The notes under the pieces were generated by a model. That model saw nothing but the letters and a program-made list of their open reading frames with translations, did not search any database and was not told where the DNA came from. Positions 28,601 to 36,652 of a DNA stretch of 64,000 bases are shown here, piece by piece. The stretch spans positions 1 to 64,000 of the forward strand of contig JAHEMF010000007.1 of assembly GCA_024643795.1 (NCBI GenBank), read 5' to 3'. This stretch comes from Bacteroidota bacterium (GTDB lineage: Bacteria > Bacteroidota > Bacteroidia > AKYH767-A > OLB10). Every line of letters begins with the position of its first letter. The stretch's first letter is position 1. A program made the translations under genes and the position numbers.

Positions 28601-29074
28601 TTTCCCATCATATCTGTATAGGCCATCGGAAGTTGCTATCCAGATATGTCCTCGCTGATCTTCTGTGATAGCGTTTATCTGTTTAGCTACAAAACCGGTA
28701 GAATCATTGAAATAAGCCCATTTGGTTCCATTAAACAAGGCCAGTCCACCATCTATCATTCCCAGCCATATGTTTCCTTTAGAGTCTTCAAAAAGAGATT
28801 TCACTGCGAAGTCTCTGATCGGTTCTCCGGGTTCGAATATGTTGAAACTGACTCCATCAAAAACTGCAGCGCCATTCATTGTACCTATCCAAATTCTCCC
28901 ATACCGATCCTGAATCAGGTCATTAACTTGATTTCCTGGCATTCCTTCAGAAGTACTGTAAATTGTAAAATTATTTTTTTGGGCAACCGAATACCTGGGC
29001 GAAATAGCTGTAAGTATGCTTATAAAGCATACAAGAGCAACAAAAAATCTTATATTATATTTAAAATCAGTCAC
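25643..29074 (-). CDS. Propeller-type sensor kinase (Reg_prop, Y_Y_Y, PAS, HisKA_2)
   Basis: 1143 residues. A signal/anchor segment near 11-32 is followed by about 14 Reg_prop strands (repeats such as IWIGTMNGAAVFDG, LWFGTWSGLCKF, LWVGTSSGLDCI) that should fold as two periplasmic beta propellers, then a Y_Y_Y domain (about 670-755). A TM helix at about 770-790 is followed by a short coiled coil and a PAS domain (about 820-920). The HisKA_2 phospho-acceptor is in EIHHRVKNNLQI (about 937), and the HATPase region carries INELISNALKHAF and SDNGVGM. Unlike hybrid one-protein systems in Bacteroides, there is no receiver or AraC domain. The next gene supplies the regulator. Confidence 0.9.
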   Translation of the reverse strand: MTDFKYNIRFFVALVCFISILTAISPRYSVAQKNNFTIYSTSEGMPGNQVNDLIQDRYGRIWIGTMNGAAVFDGVSFNIFEPGEPIRDFAVKSLFEDSKGNIWLGMIDGGLALFNGTKWAYFNDSTGFVAKQINAITEDQRGHIWIATSDGLYRYDGKKFHNYNEIRGLLSNNVFSVMCDSKGVIWAATYKGVSRLALPDIENFTVANGLGSDITYHLSEAPNGDIWIGTYLGISIFNGNYFAPYNEYPSINTERIENILSDESGTVYLASYGSGVGVIKDDSLSYITVNEGLPSNIIRAIIKDREGNLWFGTWSGLCKFKSELFTTYSVNDGLNNKNLLSVAGDKEGRVWLGTLTGGINYFENGKLFSLGLEEGLKSSTIWSIYPDDDNYHWFGTTNGPVRLNLDDMSFSNPIPLLEKKIIYSITKRSSGDMAFGTDNGVYIFDKDFEQLELVDSTSGLDNHEVRVLYEDISGLLWIGTSSNIYYYNNGEATDLNKRFNIQRAPVTSIIQDSRKNILYSTYGAGVVIYNPEVEDSLKVRILDVNHGLYSDKVLFNYIDENNSLWVGTSSGLDCINWSRFIEEKKLILNHFDKSNGYSGLETNAACSDLEGNIWFATVNGAIRYNSSTPFNQNILPILRISGLQLFNDNVDWKKEKIKFDERTGLPIDLILAYNNNNLSFTFQGIYITQPSAIRFQFILEGFEEAWSPVSTQTFANFSNLPAGDYNFKVRATVNGRDWSIPVTYSFSIKPPYWKTPFFYFLYLATITGSIFLFFKLRTRTLQRNQDILRQKVEQRTQELNEKNLELEKLSIVASETDNAVLIFDNSKNIEWANSGYVKLTGYTVEEIITGFGSGISDFIFNDDADSITDECISTKSSRVFESQIPCKDGKLIWVSCTLTPIFSETERLKKIVLINTDITFRKEMEEQIRKSLDEKGLLLKEIHHRVKNNLQIIISLFNLQTHYIEDDKSLETLKEGQDRIKSMALIHERFYQSDGLSKIDFDDYIRRLTENLYLSFNISSERIRLVLDTDKISLDIDSAVPCGLIINELISNALKHAFKGRENGELKVSFKTFGDQMIRLVVSDNGVGMQPGFDMESSDSLGMQLMQALTSQLDGTLTIHQGNGTVFILEFKNVYHSQPKAEA

Positions 29075-29148
29075 TTATATAAAATGCTCTAAATTTGATT
29101 TTCCTAAGCTAGCAATGATTAAAGTAAAAATATTTCTGATACGGATAT

Positions 29149-30054
29149 TTAAGGTATGGGTTGCCTGTTTTCAGGTGGATTCAGGTGATATCTCCATTTG
29201 ATATATGAATGTACGGCAACAGATGATAAAATGATGGCTGTGCCTATGAAAAACCCTGGATTCAGCATTTCGTGTTCGTTGAACAGGATTATGGCAATTA
29301 TTATACTGTATAGTGGTTCCAGGTTAACGGATAAATTCAAAGTAAATGCATCGAGTTCTTTTAAAGCTTTGAGAGAGATGGTGAATGCAAAGCTTGTGCA
29401 TATAAAACCAAGCAGAATCAGATAAAAGAGGTCGAGGGTTGAAGGGAACTGGAAAGAGGTGTTTGTGATTGATAGATAAAGCGGCATTATTAATGTGAAA
29501 AACAGGAACCCTGAAGCTAGTTCATAGAATGTTATCACTTCAGCCACGTATTTTTCTGTCAGAGATTTGTTGAATATTGTGAACACTGCTCCAAGAAATG
29601 CACTGATTAATGCTAAAACAATGCCTGTAGCATATAAACTCTGAACCGAAAAAATGATATATAAGCCGGCAATAACTGCAAAGCTGAATATGATCTCAAT
29701 AAATTTTGGCCGTTTACCTTTCGAAATAGGATCAAGGAGCGCAGTGAAAAGTGATACGGATGAAAAGCAGCTTAGTGCAATTGAAACATTAGAAGCTTTA
29801 ATTGAAGCGTAAAAAAAGATCCAATGGAAACAAACAATCATTCCAGTGAAAATGATTTTACCGGCTTCTTTGGCAGGAGGTAGTTTTATCTTTTTAGTAA
29901 CAAGAAATGGGATAAGTCCAATAGAACTTATCAGCATTCTATACCAGACTATCATTCCTTCCGACATGTTTATTGCTTTTCCAAAAATCCCTGTAAAGCC
30001 CCATAATAAGATGGCCAGGTGCATCAAAAAATAAGCTTTTCGGGTGCCGGACAT
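29149..30054 (-). CDS. EamA/DMT-family transporter
   Basis: 301 residues with ten hydrophobic segments arranged as two EamA repeats, the drug/metabolite transporter fold (first repeat AILLWGFTGIFGKAI; second beginning ATGIVLALISAFLGAVFTIF, with the LEPLYSIIIAIILFNE motif). Members export amino acids, nucleotides or other metabolites; the substrate is unknown. Last gene of the ten-gene leftward run, 2 bp after maf, so co-transcription is likely. The short C-terminal tail is basic and proline-rich. Confidence 0.87.
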   Translation of the reverse strand: MSGTRKAYFLMHLAILLWGFTGIFGKAINMSEGMIVWYRMLISSIGLIPFLVTKKIKLPPAKEAGKIIFTGMIVCFHWIFFYASIKASNVSIALSCFSSVSLFTALLDPISKGKRPKFIEIIFSFAVIAGLYIIFSVQSLYATGIVLALISAFLGAVFTIFNKSLTEKYVAEVITFYELASGFLFFTLIMPLYLSITNTSFQFPSTLDLFYLILLGFICTSFAFTISLKALKELDAFTLNLSVNLEPLYSIIIAIILFNEHEMLNPGFFIGTAIILSSVAVHSYIKWRYHLNPPENRQPIP

Positions 30055-30056
30055 GA

Positions 30057-30656
30057 TCAGGAATTAAAAGTGCTTTTTAAGAATGCGTAAAGTTCACCAA
30101 CAGGAAGTCCCATGACGTTATGATATGAACCATCAATTCTCTTAATGGCAACTAGTCCTATCCAGTCCTGAATACCATAGGCTCCGGCTTTATCAAAAGG
30201 ACTGTAATTGTTTATATAAAACTTTATCTCTTGTTCTGTTATATCTCTGAAGTATACATCTGTATCTGACTCAATAATATGGCTGTAGTTATCCCACCTT
30301 ATGCAAACACCAGTAGTTACGCGGTGTTTTTTGCCCGAAAGATCTTGAAGGATGGATACTGCTTCATCAAAATCATTGGGCTTTCCAATAATTTTATCAT
30401 CCAGGATTACAACAGTATCAGCGGTGATAACCAGATTCCCGCTTAACACTTCTGTGTTGTAAGCTGCACATTTCTTGCTAGCTAAAAATGTTGCCACTGA
30501 GTTGACTGCAACCTCCTTGGGATAAGATTCATCAATATCTTTGGTGACAACTGTAAAGTCTAAGCCCAGCTCTTTAAGAAGGAACTGTCTTCTGGGAGAT
30601 GCTGACCCCAAGATAACCGGGTGTTTAATATTGAGTGTGGAATAAATCATTTTCAT
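30057..30656 (-). CDS. maf: Maf-family nucleoside triphosphate pyrophosphatase
   Basis: 199 residues with the Maf motifs VILGSASPRRQFLLKELG, the DID-SYP loop (VVTKDIDESYP), VITADTVV and FDKAGAYGIQDW. Maf proteins hydrolyse dTTP/UTP or modified nucleotides to monophosphates and are sometimes tied to septum formation. The ATG overlaps the UbiA-like gene's stop by four bases (ATGA), and the stop is 2 bp before the transporter gene. An internal ATG two codons in is an alternative start. Confidence 0.94.
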   Translation of the reverse strand: MKMIYSTLNIKHPVILGSASPRRQFLLKELGLDFTVVTKDIDESYPKEVAVNSVATFLASKKCAAYNTEVLSGNLVITADTVVILDDKIIGKPNDFDEAVSILQDLSGKKHRVTTGVCIRWDNYSHIIESDTDVYFRDITEQEIKFYINNYSPFDKAGAYGIQDWIGLVAIKRIDGSYHNVMGLPVGELYAFLKSTFNS

Positions 30657-31567
30657 GAAAAGTAATTAAAGATCAACATGGAAGAAATTCCTGCTGCCAT
30701 AATAAGTTTTAAAGATGTGCTGTAATACTTAAGGCGTTTGCTACCTTTTTTAAATATAAATAAAATGATCAATGTCAACAATGGAATTTCAATAAAGGAA
30801 ATAACGTATAGGAATGGAATGATGGAGTTCCATTGTTGGCTTGTGACCTGAATATATATCAGTGATAAGGTAGTAAGTGTGAGTATTCCGATACTTAGTT
30901 TCAGAGCCTTTTCTATTCCATAAATAACAGCGAATGTTTTGATGCCAGTTTGTTCATCACCATGTACATCCTCACAGTCTTTGATAATCTCCCTTGCCAA
31001 AGAGATCAAGAATGCAAATACGCCATAGGCTAGGGTTATAATAATGATATTGCTGGAGGAAAAGGCTTGCTTATCAACAAGTAGTGGAAGGCAAACAACA
31101 AGTGCACTGAGCAGTGCAATAAAAATATTGCCAATTAATATAGTGCTCTTGAAATAAATGGAGTAGTAATATAATATACCTGCACTCAAAATAAATAAAG
31201 TTGGCCCAATGCTACTGCCTGATATAAGCGACACATATGAACCTGTAGCGACGCCAATAGCTGTGGTAAGATAATATAATTCCCACGACAATTTTTCGCC
31301 AACTATTAAAACAGGGATACTCGACTTGCTGTTCTGTTGATCGGTGCTAACATCTTTTATGTCATTGATAATATTTCCACCTGCAGCTACCAGAATAACT
31401 GCAATTATCAAAAGATAAAAATGAGGTTGTACCATTCCTGGGTGTACAGATTCAAATCCAAGGAAAGGTTCTATGATATATGTTCTGACGAAAAGCATGG
31501 TTATTGCCATTATGATCAGATTATAAACCCTGATCATGTTAAAAATCGCTCTCATCTTTAAGATCAT
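30653..31567 (-). CDS. UbiA-family prenyltransferase
   Basis: 304 residues with about nine membrane segments. The two aspartate-rich motifs of the UbiA superfamily are present: NDIKDVSTD in the first half and KDCEDVHGDEQTGIKT in the second; these bind Mg2+ and the prenyl diphosphate. Bacteroidota homologues are commonly labelled geranylgeranylglycerol-phosphate geranylgeranyltransferase, but the acceptor is not proven by sequence. Four-base overlaps with the KdsC-like gene upstream and maf downstream place it in the middle of a tightly coupled operon. Confidence 0.85.
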   Translation of the reverse strand: MILKMRAIFNMIRVYNLIIMAITMLFVRTYIIEPFLGFESVHPGMVQPHFYLLIIAVILVAAGGNIINDIKDVSTDQQNSKSSIPVLIVGEKLSWELYYLTTAIGVATGSYVSLISGSSIGPTLFILSAGILYYYSIYFKSTILIGNIFIALLSALVVCLPLLVDKQAFSSSNIIIITLAYGVFAFLISLAREIIKDCEDVHGDEQTGIKTFAVIYGIEKALKLSIGILTLTTLSLIYIQVTSQQWNSIIPFLYVISFIEIPLLTLIILFIFKKGSKRLKYYSTSLKLIMAAGISSMLIFNYFS

Positions 31568-32067
31568 TCCCAGTTGGATTGCGCCCTGAGAGTTTGTTCA
31601 ATGATATCTCTAACACATCCCTGACCTCCATTTACCTTTGATACATAAATGCAATGTTCGACTACCTCATGGGCTGCGTCTGCCGGACAGCAGGGTATAC
31701 TGCAGGTTTTCATGGCTTCAATGTCAGGAATGTCATCACCCATGTATAATATCTGATCATGTGATAACTTGTACTGTGATATCAAATTCTTGAGTGTGCT
31801 TAATTTATCAACTGTGCCCATATGGACCTCCTTAATTCCCAGTCTGGCAAGCCTTATTGGTACGCCTTTTGAGTGGCCTCCCGATATGATAAAAATATGA
31901 TAACCCTTCTTTATGGCAAGTTGCATTGCGTACCCATCCCTAATGTTCATGGTACGTAAAAAATCACCATCCGGCATAACCAATAATTTTCCATCGGTTA
32001 AAACACCATCCACATCTAGTACAAATACTTTTATATCCTTTAACTTCAATTTGAAATTTTGATTCAT
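31564..32067 (-). CDS. KdsC-like HAD phosphatase
   Basis: 167 residues, a cap-less HAD hydrolase of the KdsC (C0) type. Motif I is VLDVDGVLTDG with Asp18 and Asp20; motif II is FIISGG; motif IV is YMGDDIPDIEAM. KdsC removes phosphate from KDO-8-phosphate in lipopolysaccharide inner-core synthesis. Length and motifs fit, but no other kds gene is nearby, so related sugar phosphatases remain possible. It is 1 bp after the DUF2520 gene and overlaps the UbiA-like gene by four bases. Confidence 0.88.
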   Translation of the reverse strand: MNQNFKLKLKDIKVFVLDVDGVLTDGKLLVMPDGDFLRTMNIRDGYAMQLAIKKGYHIFIISGGHSKGVPIRLARLGIKEVHMGTVDKLSTLKNLISQYKLSHDQILYMGDDIPDIEAMKTCSIPCCPADAAHEVVEHCIYVSKVNGGQGCVRDIIEQTLRAQSNWE

Positions 32068-32068
32068 A

Positions 32069-32848
32069 TTAATCCAGGGTTAAGTGATGGTTGATTGATC
32101 GTGAAAGATCTTGATATAACTTTGTTAAAGTTGGATCATTTTTCAATAGTAACAAGTGGTCTTTGATAGTGCCTATATCATTTCTGACGGCGGGACCGGT
32201 TTGGAAATCAGATGGATTTGTTTTGAGACTATTTAAATAGGTAGTGTGGATGAGTTTGTTCAATATGTCTTCAGGTATCTGATGCTCTTTGAGGATTTGT
32301 TTTGCAGTTGTTTGAAGGTGAATTGTAAAATTGTTGGCAAATACCGCCGCAAGATGAACCATTGACCTTTTTTCAGAACTAATTTCTAGGACTTTATTGG
32401 ATAAGGTCTTTGCAAGTTGGTTCAGAAGTTCACGAGTATTATTATTGTTGTACTCGATCAAAACTGGTGTGTCAGATAAAGATTGTGAATTGCTGCTTGT
32501 AAAAGAATCTAGTAGGTAGAGTACGCCATGATTTTTATGCTTTGCAGAAAGTACACTTAAAGGGGTGTTACCTGAGCAATGCAGAACAATACCTTTTGAG
32601 TCTGGCAAATGATCTGCTACATCAGAGATGGCATCATCGCTTACCAGAACTATATAAAAGTCTGCATCATCCGGTATGGCAGCATATGAAGTTGTGGTGT
32701 TTGCAGGGTTTAATTTTAGAGATAGTTCTTTCAACTTTTCGGAAGATCTGCCATAAATACAAGAAATTGAATGTCCGCAATCATTCAAGGACTGACCCAA
32801 AACATGCGCCAATTTTCCCGTACCAATTATCGCTATCTCAAAATTCAA
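32069..32848 (-). CDS. Rossmann-fold DUF2520 protein
   Basis: 259 residues: an N-terminal NAD(P)-binding Rossmann domain (IAIIGTGKLAHVLGQSL) resembling F420-dependent NADP reductase/ProC, and a C-terminal helical DUF2520 domain (AAVFANNFTIHLQTTA, then GPAVRNDIGTIKDHL). No reaction is established for this architecture, which is widespread in Bacteroidota. The start overlaps the ccmF stop by four bases, and the KdsC-like gene follows after 1 bp. The coupling to ccmF is positional; a functional link is not shown. Confidence 0.88.
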   Translation of the reverse strand: MNFEIAIIGTGKLAHVLGQSLNDCGHSISCIYGRSSEKLKELSLKLNPANTTTSYAAIPDDADFYIVLVSDDAISDVADHLPDSKGIVLHCSGNTPLSVLSAKHKNHGVLYLLDSFTSSNSQSLSDTPVLIEYNNNNTRELLNQLAKTLSNKVLEISSEKRSMVHLAAVFANNFTIHLQTTAKQILKEHQIPEDILNKLIHTTYLNSLKTNPSDFQTGPAVRNDIGTIKDHLLLLKNDPTLTKLYQDLSRSINHHLTLD

Positions 32849-35262
32849 TTTATTGACCTTCTTTTAACAATGGTTATCAGTGTACCTATTATCATAAGAA
32901 TGCATCCTGCCCAAAGGATATTAATCTCCGGGAAAATGATGGCCTTCATTATAATAAAGTCTCTTTTATTTCCCTTTTTCTCACTTATAGCTATTTCCAA
33001 TTTCTTGTTTTCGGTATCGATCCTGCTAAATGAGAATTTCAATCCTAGCTCATCTATATAGGTGTCTTTTGAAAATGCAGTTTTGCCTTTTATGATAAAG
33101 AGTGGTTGGGTCTCATAAAGTTTCTTGTTCACATCCACTACTTTCAGTATTGCGGCTGCAACAATATCATCTTCAGACAAACCGGTCAATTCTTTATTTT
33201 CAGGCTTGCCAATTGCTTCAAGGTACACCAGGGAATTGCTGGTTGAGACTGTATCACCTATGTTCATCTGATGAACTTCGGGTTCATTATAGGTGTCTTC
33301 TTTTGAAGGACCTTCATCTAAATTCTCCAGGTCAGCGTATGTTACATGGGTATATATGTCCTTATTGAAAAAATGTTTAGTGTCAGGTTCGGATACATTG
33401 CCCATTCTGGGATTGATCTGAACTTTTGGAGAGAGTGTAAATGCTTTTGAAAATGTACCGTTAGTGTAATCGGGTAGGAGGTATTCAATGTTGTAATATA
33501 TATAAATACCTTCTCTCTCTTTGCCTTGGTAGGTGACAAAGTACTTGCCCATTTGAAGTGTGTCATTTTTGATGAGCATTATATTCTCATTATTCGGAAA
33601 GTCTTTACCCAGGTCGATATCGAGGATATTTTTGGAAATAACTTCATTCTTGGCATTTGATATCAAAGCACCAAGCATAATCAATCCAATTCCAATGTGA
33701 GCCACAGATCCTCCTGTAAAGGGGAGTCTGCCTTTCAATATGCGCAATGCATAATCCAGATTTGCGAACACTGCAAAAATGGATGCAAACATTAATAGAT
33801 CATAATGGATCCTGTCATACTTTAGAACAACAGATGCAGTTATGGATACTGCTAATGCACTAATGAGTGATAATGCCAGTTTTCTATTTACATCTCGGGG
33901 GGCTGTGTTTTTATATTTGAAGAATTGCCCCACTGCTATTAGTATACATATGATAATTGCTATCGGAATCTGCCATGAATTGTAATGTTCGATCACATTT
34001 TGCGGCGGAGCCATGTTGGTACCAAATATTTTATTCCATACCGGAATGGAGGTTGAAAAAGTTATTTGAATGCTTGATATAACAAGAACCAGCATCCCAA
34101 TGAACATCCAAAATTCTCTGCTGAATAGATTGTCTTCACCAGATAAACCTTTAAGTACATGCCGGTTTCTTATAATCAGATATACAGCCTGTGCAGCAAA
34201 GAATAACATATAAACAAGCAACTGACCTGACATGCCCAGATCTGTGAAAGCATGAACGGAGGTATCTCCAAGTATTCCACTACGGGTTAAAAAGGTTGAA
34301 TACAGTACAAGAATGAATGTGAATGTAACCAACAGTATGCTACTCAGTAAGGCACTACTGTTTTTCTTATTGATCAACATAACATGTGAAGCGCCTACTA
34401 AAGTCAGCCAGGGCACGAGCGATGCATTTTCTACAGGATCCCATGCCCAGAACCCACCAAAACTTAACGCCTCGTATGCCCATGCTGCACCCATGAGAAT
34501 TCCGGTTCCCAAAGTGAGCATACCGAAAAATGCCCATGGAAGAGCAGGGGAAGCCCATTCTCTGATCTTGCCAATGATGAGGCCGGCCATGGCATATGCA
34601 AATGGGATAAGGGTAGCTGCAAATCCAAGAAATAATGTTGGAGGGTGAATTACCATCCAATAATTTTGAAGCAACGGATTCAACCCACGACCATCATCAA
34701 TTTTAGATAAATAATCCGGCATGGATATAAATGGAAGTCCTGCCATGTCGGGGTGGTCTCGTAAAAGAGTAAATGGGTTGCTTCCAATGTTCAGATCACC
34801 GATATGAATACCTAGTACCATTGATGCAAGAAATGCTTGTACTAAGCAAACCGTCATCATCACTGGTGCTTCCCATTCTCCTGATCGTCTTATAAGAAAG
34901 AAAGCAAGTATGATATGCCAGAATGCCCAAAGTAAAAAACTTCCTTCCTGACCCTCCCAGAAACAAGAAAAGATATATTTCAGTGGAAGAATAGTAGAAG
35001 AATGCTGCCATACATAATAGTACTCAAATCTGTGATTGTAAATAAGGTAGAATATCAGCCCTATAACAGTTAAAATTGAAAATGCATGAATATAAAAGGC
35101 ATTTCTGGCAAACCTTTTCATAGAATTGCCAGATTCTGTTTTTTTAAAGGTTATATAATATGATACTGCCGCAATGAGAGCAGTCGCAAATGATAAGGCA
35201 AGAAAAAAGTTACCGGCTTTGCCAAAAAACAACTGTTCTCCTATATACTGGATTTCATGCAT
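32845..35262 (-). CDS. ccmF: CcmF/CcsA-type cytochrome c heme lyase subunit
   Basis: 805 residues with about 14 membrane segments. The heme-handling tryptophan-rich motif GGFWAWDPVENASLVPW is present between hydrophobic segments, together with conserved histidines (NYWMVIHPPTLFLGF; HVMLINKK). A C-terminal periplasmic beta-rich region (about 560-770) ends in a final TM. CcmF takes heme from holo-CcmE and attaches it to apocytochrome c. It follows ccmE by 41 bp and its stop overlaps the DUF2520 start. No CcmH or CcmG partner is in this window. Confidence 0.93.
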   Translation of the reverse strand: MHEIQYIGEQLFFGKAGNFFLALSFATALIAAVSYYITFKKTESGNSMKRFARNAFYIHAFSILTVIGLIFYLIYNHRFEYYYVWQHSSTILPLKYIFSCFWEGQEGSFLLWAFWHIILAFFLIRRSGEWEAPVMMTVCLVQAFLASMVLGIHIGDLNIGSNPFTLLRDHPDMAGLPFISMPDYLSKIDDGRGLNPLLQNYWMVIHPPTLFLGFAATLIPFAYAMAGLIIGKIREWASPALPWAFFGMLTLGTGILMGAAWAYEALSFGGFWAWDPVENASLVPWLTLVGASHVMLINKKNSSALLSSILLVTFTFILVLYSTFLTRSGILGDTSVHAFTDLGMSGQLLVYMLFFAAQAVYLIIRNRHVLKGLSGEDNLFSREFWMFIGMLVLVISSIQITFSTSIPVWNKIFGTNMAPPQNVIEHYNSWQIPIAIIICILIAVGQFFKYKNTAPRDVNRKLALSLISALAVSITASVVLKYDRIHYDLLMFASIFAVFANLDYALRILKGRLPFTGGSVAHIGIGLIMLGALISNAKNEVISKNILDIDLGKDFPNNENIMLIKNDTLQMGKYFVTYQGKEREGIYIYYNIEYLLPDYTNGTFSKAFTLSPKVQINPRMGNVSEPDTKHFFNKDIYTHVTYADLENLDEGPSKEDTYNEPEVHQMNIGDTVSTSNSLVYLEAIGKPENKELTGLSEDDIVAAAILKVVDVNKKLYETQPLFIIKGKTAFSKDTYIDELGLKFSFSRIDTENKKLEIAISEKKGNKRDFIIMKAIIFPEINILWAGCILMIIGTLITIVKRRSIN

Positions 35263-35303
35263 ATTCTAATCAGGTGATCGAGGGTATTGGAAATATAACT
35301 GAA

Positions 35304-35708
35304 CTATGATTGAGGAAGCATGTTATTACGCTGTTGTTCATTTCCATTATACTTGGAAGGACATTTCATTAAAACCTCGCTTGCAATAAATTCGTTGTTT
35401 GAAATTTTACCTACAACCACAACCTGTTCAGATTTTTCAAAATCCTGAGGTTTTGTGCCATTATAAAGCACTTTCATTTCCTTGCCTTCAACGTCTATCA
35501 AATAGAATCCAAAAACATTTGCATTTTTTTCAGGTTCATAAATGAAATCTTTCTCAAGGTTAAGTTGGCCAACAACATGATATGTTTTACCAGAATGTTC
35601 AATGGCTGTTGAGAAAGGTGCATAAGTGCTTGACTCGGATATAGTGGAAAATATTACTCCGATAAGTATAGCAATGACGACTATGCCAATTATATATGAT
35701 GTTTTCAT
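35304..35708 (-). CDS. ccmE: CcmE heme chaperone, cysteine-type (CxxxY)
   Basis: 134 residues: an N-terminal membrane anchor (IIGIVVIAILIGVIFSTI) and a periplasmic OB-fold (HVVGQLNLEKDFIYEP, VFGFYLIDVEGKEMKVLYNGT). In classical CcmE heme is bound covalently through His in HxxxY; here the aligned motif is CPSKY, with Cys116 and Tyr120. Cysteine-type CcmE is known from some archaea and anaerobic bacteria. The gene overlaps ccmD by four bases and lies 41 bp before ccmF. Confidence 0.92.
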   Translation of the reverse strand: MKTSYIIGIVVIAILIGVIFSTISESSTYAPFSTAIEHSGKTYHVVGQLNLEKDFIYEPEKNANVFGFYLIDVEGKEMKVLYNGTKPQDFEKSEQVVVVGKISNNEFIASEVLMKCPSKYNGNEQQRNNMLPQS

Positions 35709-35950
35709 TTGGTCTTTTCGTTGATTTTAGCTTCCAGCTTTTTGATTTTTTTATCCACTGACACCAGGTAAAAGATCATTCCCAGTGTTACAACAAGCAC
35801 AACAGCAACAACCACATAAATTTTACCATTTTCGCGCATTGTATCGGCCATCGATACATCACTGGCTGATACCAGTATGGGCGACATCATTAGCAAAATG
35901 AACATCAGAATTGTACTGATAACTTTTGTATGTGTTAAATAATTATTCAT
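35705..35950 (-). CDS. ccmD: CcmD-like small membrane protein
   Basis: 81 residues with a signal-like hydrophobic N-terminus (ILMFILLMMSPILVSA), a second membrane helix (IYVVVAVVLVVTLGMIFYLV) and a lysine-rich tail. Size, topology and position between ccmC and ccmE match CcmD family proteins, which help release holo-CcmE from the CcmABC complex. Sequence conservation in this family is low, so position is the main evidence. It overlaps both neighbours by four bases. Confidence 0.8.
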   Translation of the reverse strand: MNNYLTHTKVISTILMFILLMMSPILVSASDVSMADTMRENGKIYVVVAVVLVVTLGMIFYLVSVDKKIKKLEAKINEKTK

Positions 35951-36606
35951 GCGTTTAGTTTTTCATTTATTCGGCGAAGCCTTAAGTTTAAAGTCATCAT
36001 CCATACACCCAGGAGTGTCCAACCAAATACAGCAGGATAAAATACCATGCGTAATTTACTATCAAGGTCGTAAGTGCTGAAACCGGGATTTCCACCTTTA
36101 CCTGGGTGGAGTGAATCTGTCATTCTTGGTAAAACGATGATAAAGACTATCATCATGGTGAAAGCGAAAATGCTATACACTGCTGAAATGCGTGCTCTTT
36201 TTTGTTCATCATCTATAGAACCTCTTAATAAGAAATAGGCTGCATATACTAACATGGTTCCAGCTGCACCATTAAGTTGTACATCATTTACCCACCAGGT
36301 GCCCCATGTGTAATTTGCCCATATCATCCCTGTGATCAATCCTAGGATTCCAAATACCATTGCTATTCTGGCACTTTCAACAGCAACATCATCGCTTGGA
36401 ATCTTAAAACTACCGAGATATTTAATACTATATACCAGGTTGATTATCAGTAGAATCATCATACCAAACCACATTGTAACATGGAAAAATAGATTTCTGA
36501 TGGTTTCATTCAGGATAGCCATTTCCGGAACATCTACCAGAAATCCTGCAATAACTGTATAAACAACTAGAATTGACCCCAGCAACTTCCACCACATATT
36601 ATTCAT
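35947..36606 (-). CDS. ccmC: CcmC-type heme exporter subunit
   Basis: 219 residues, six membrane segments, with the family's tryptophan-rich loop as YTWGTWWVND followed by VQLNGAAGTMLVYAAYFLLR. The last Trp of the usual WGxxWxWD is replaced by Asn (WVND). Conserved histidines occur in FFHVTMWFG and TDSLHPGKGG. CcmC delivers heme to CcmE in the periplasm. Located 46 bp after ccmB, overlapping ccmD by four bases. Confidence 0.92.
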   Translation of the reverse strand: MNNMWWKLLGSILVVYTVIAGFLVDVPEMAILNETIRNLFFHVTMWFGMMILLIINLVYSIKYLGSFKIPSDDVAVESARIAMVFGILGLITGMIWANYTWGTWWVNDVQLNGAAGTMLVYAAYFLLRGSIDDEQKRARISAVYSIFAFTMMIVFIIVLPRMTDSLHPGKGGNPGFSTYDLDSKLRMVFYPAVFGWTLLGVWMMTLNLRLRRINEKLNA

Positions 36607-36652
36607 AAAGTGTTTAAATTCAAGTAATTAGTGCAGATTCTTTATTAGAGTT

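Noticed and set aside
28646-29092. 148-codon open frame on the plus strand
   Set aside because: Antisense shadow of the propeller kinase; no recognisable domain or start signal.
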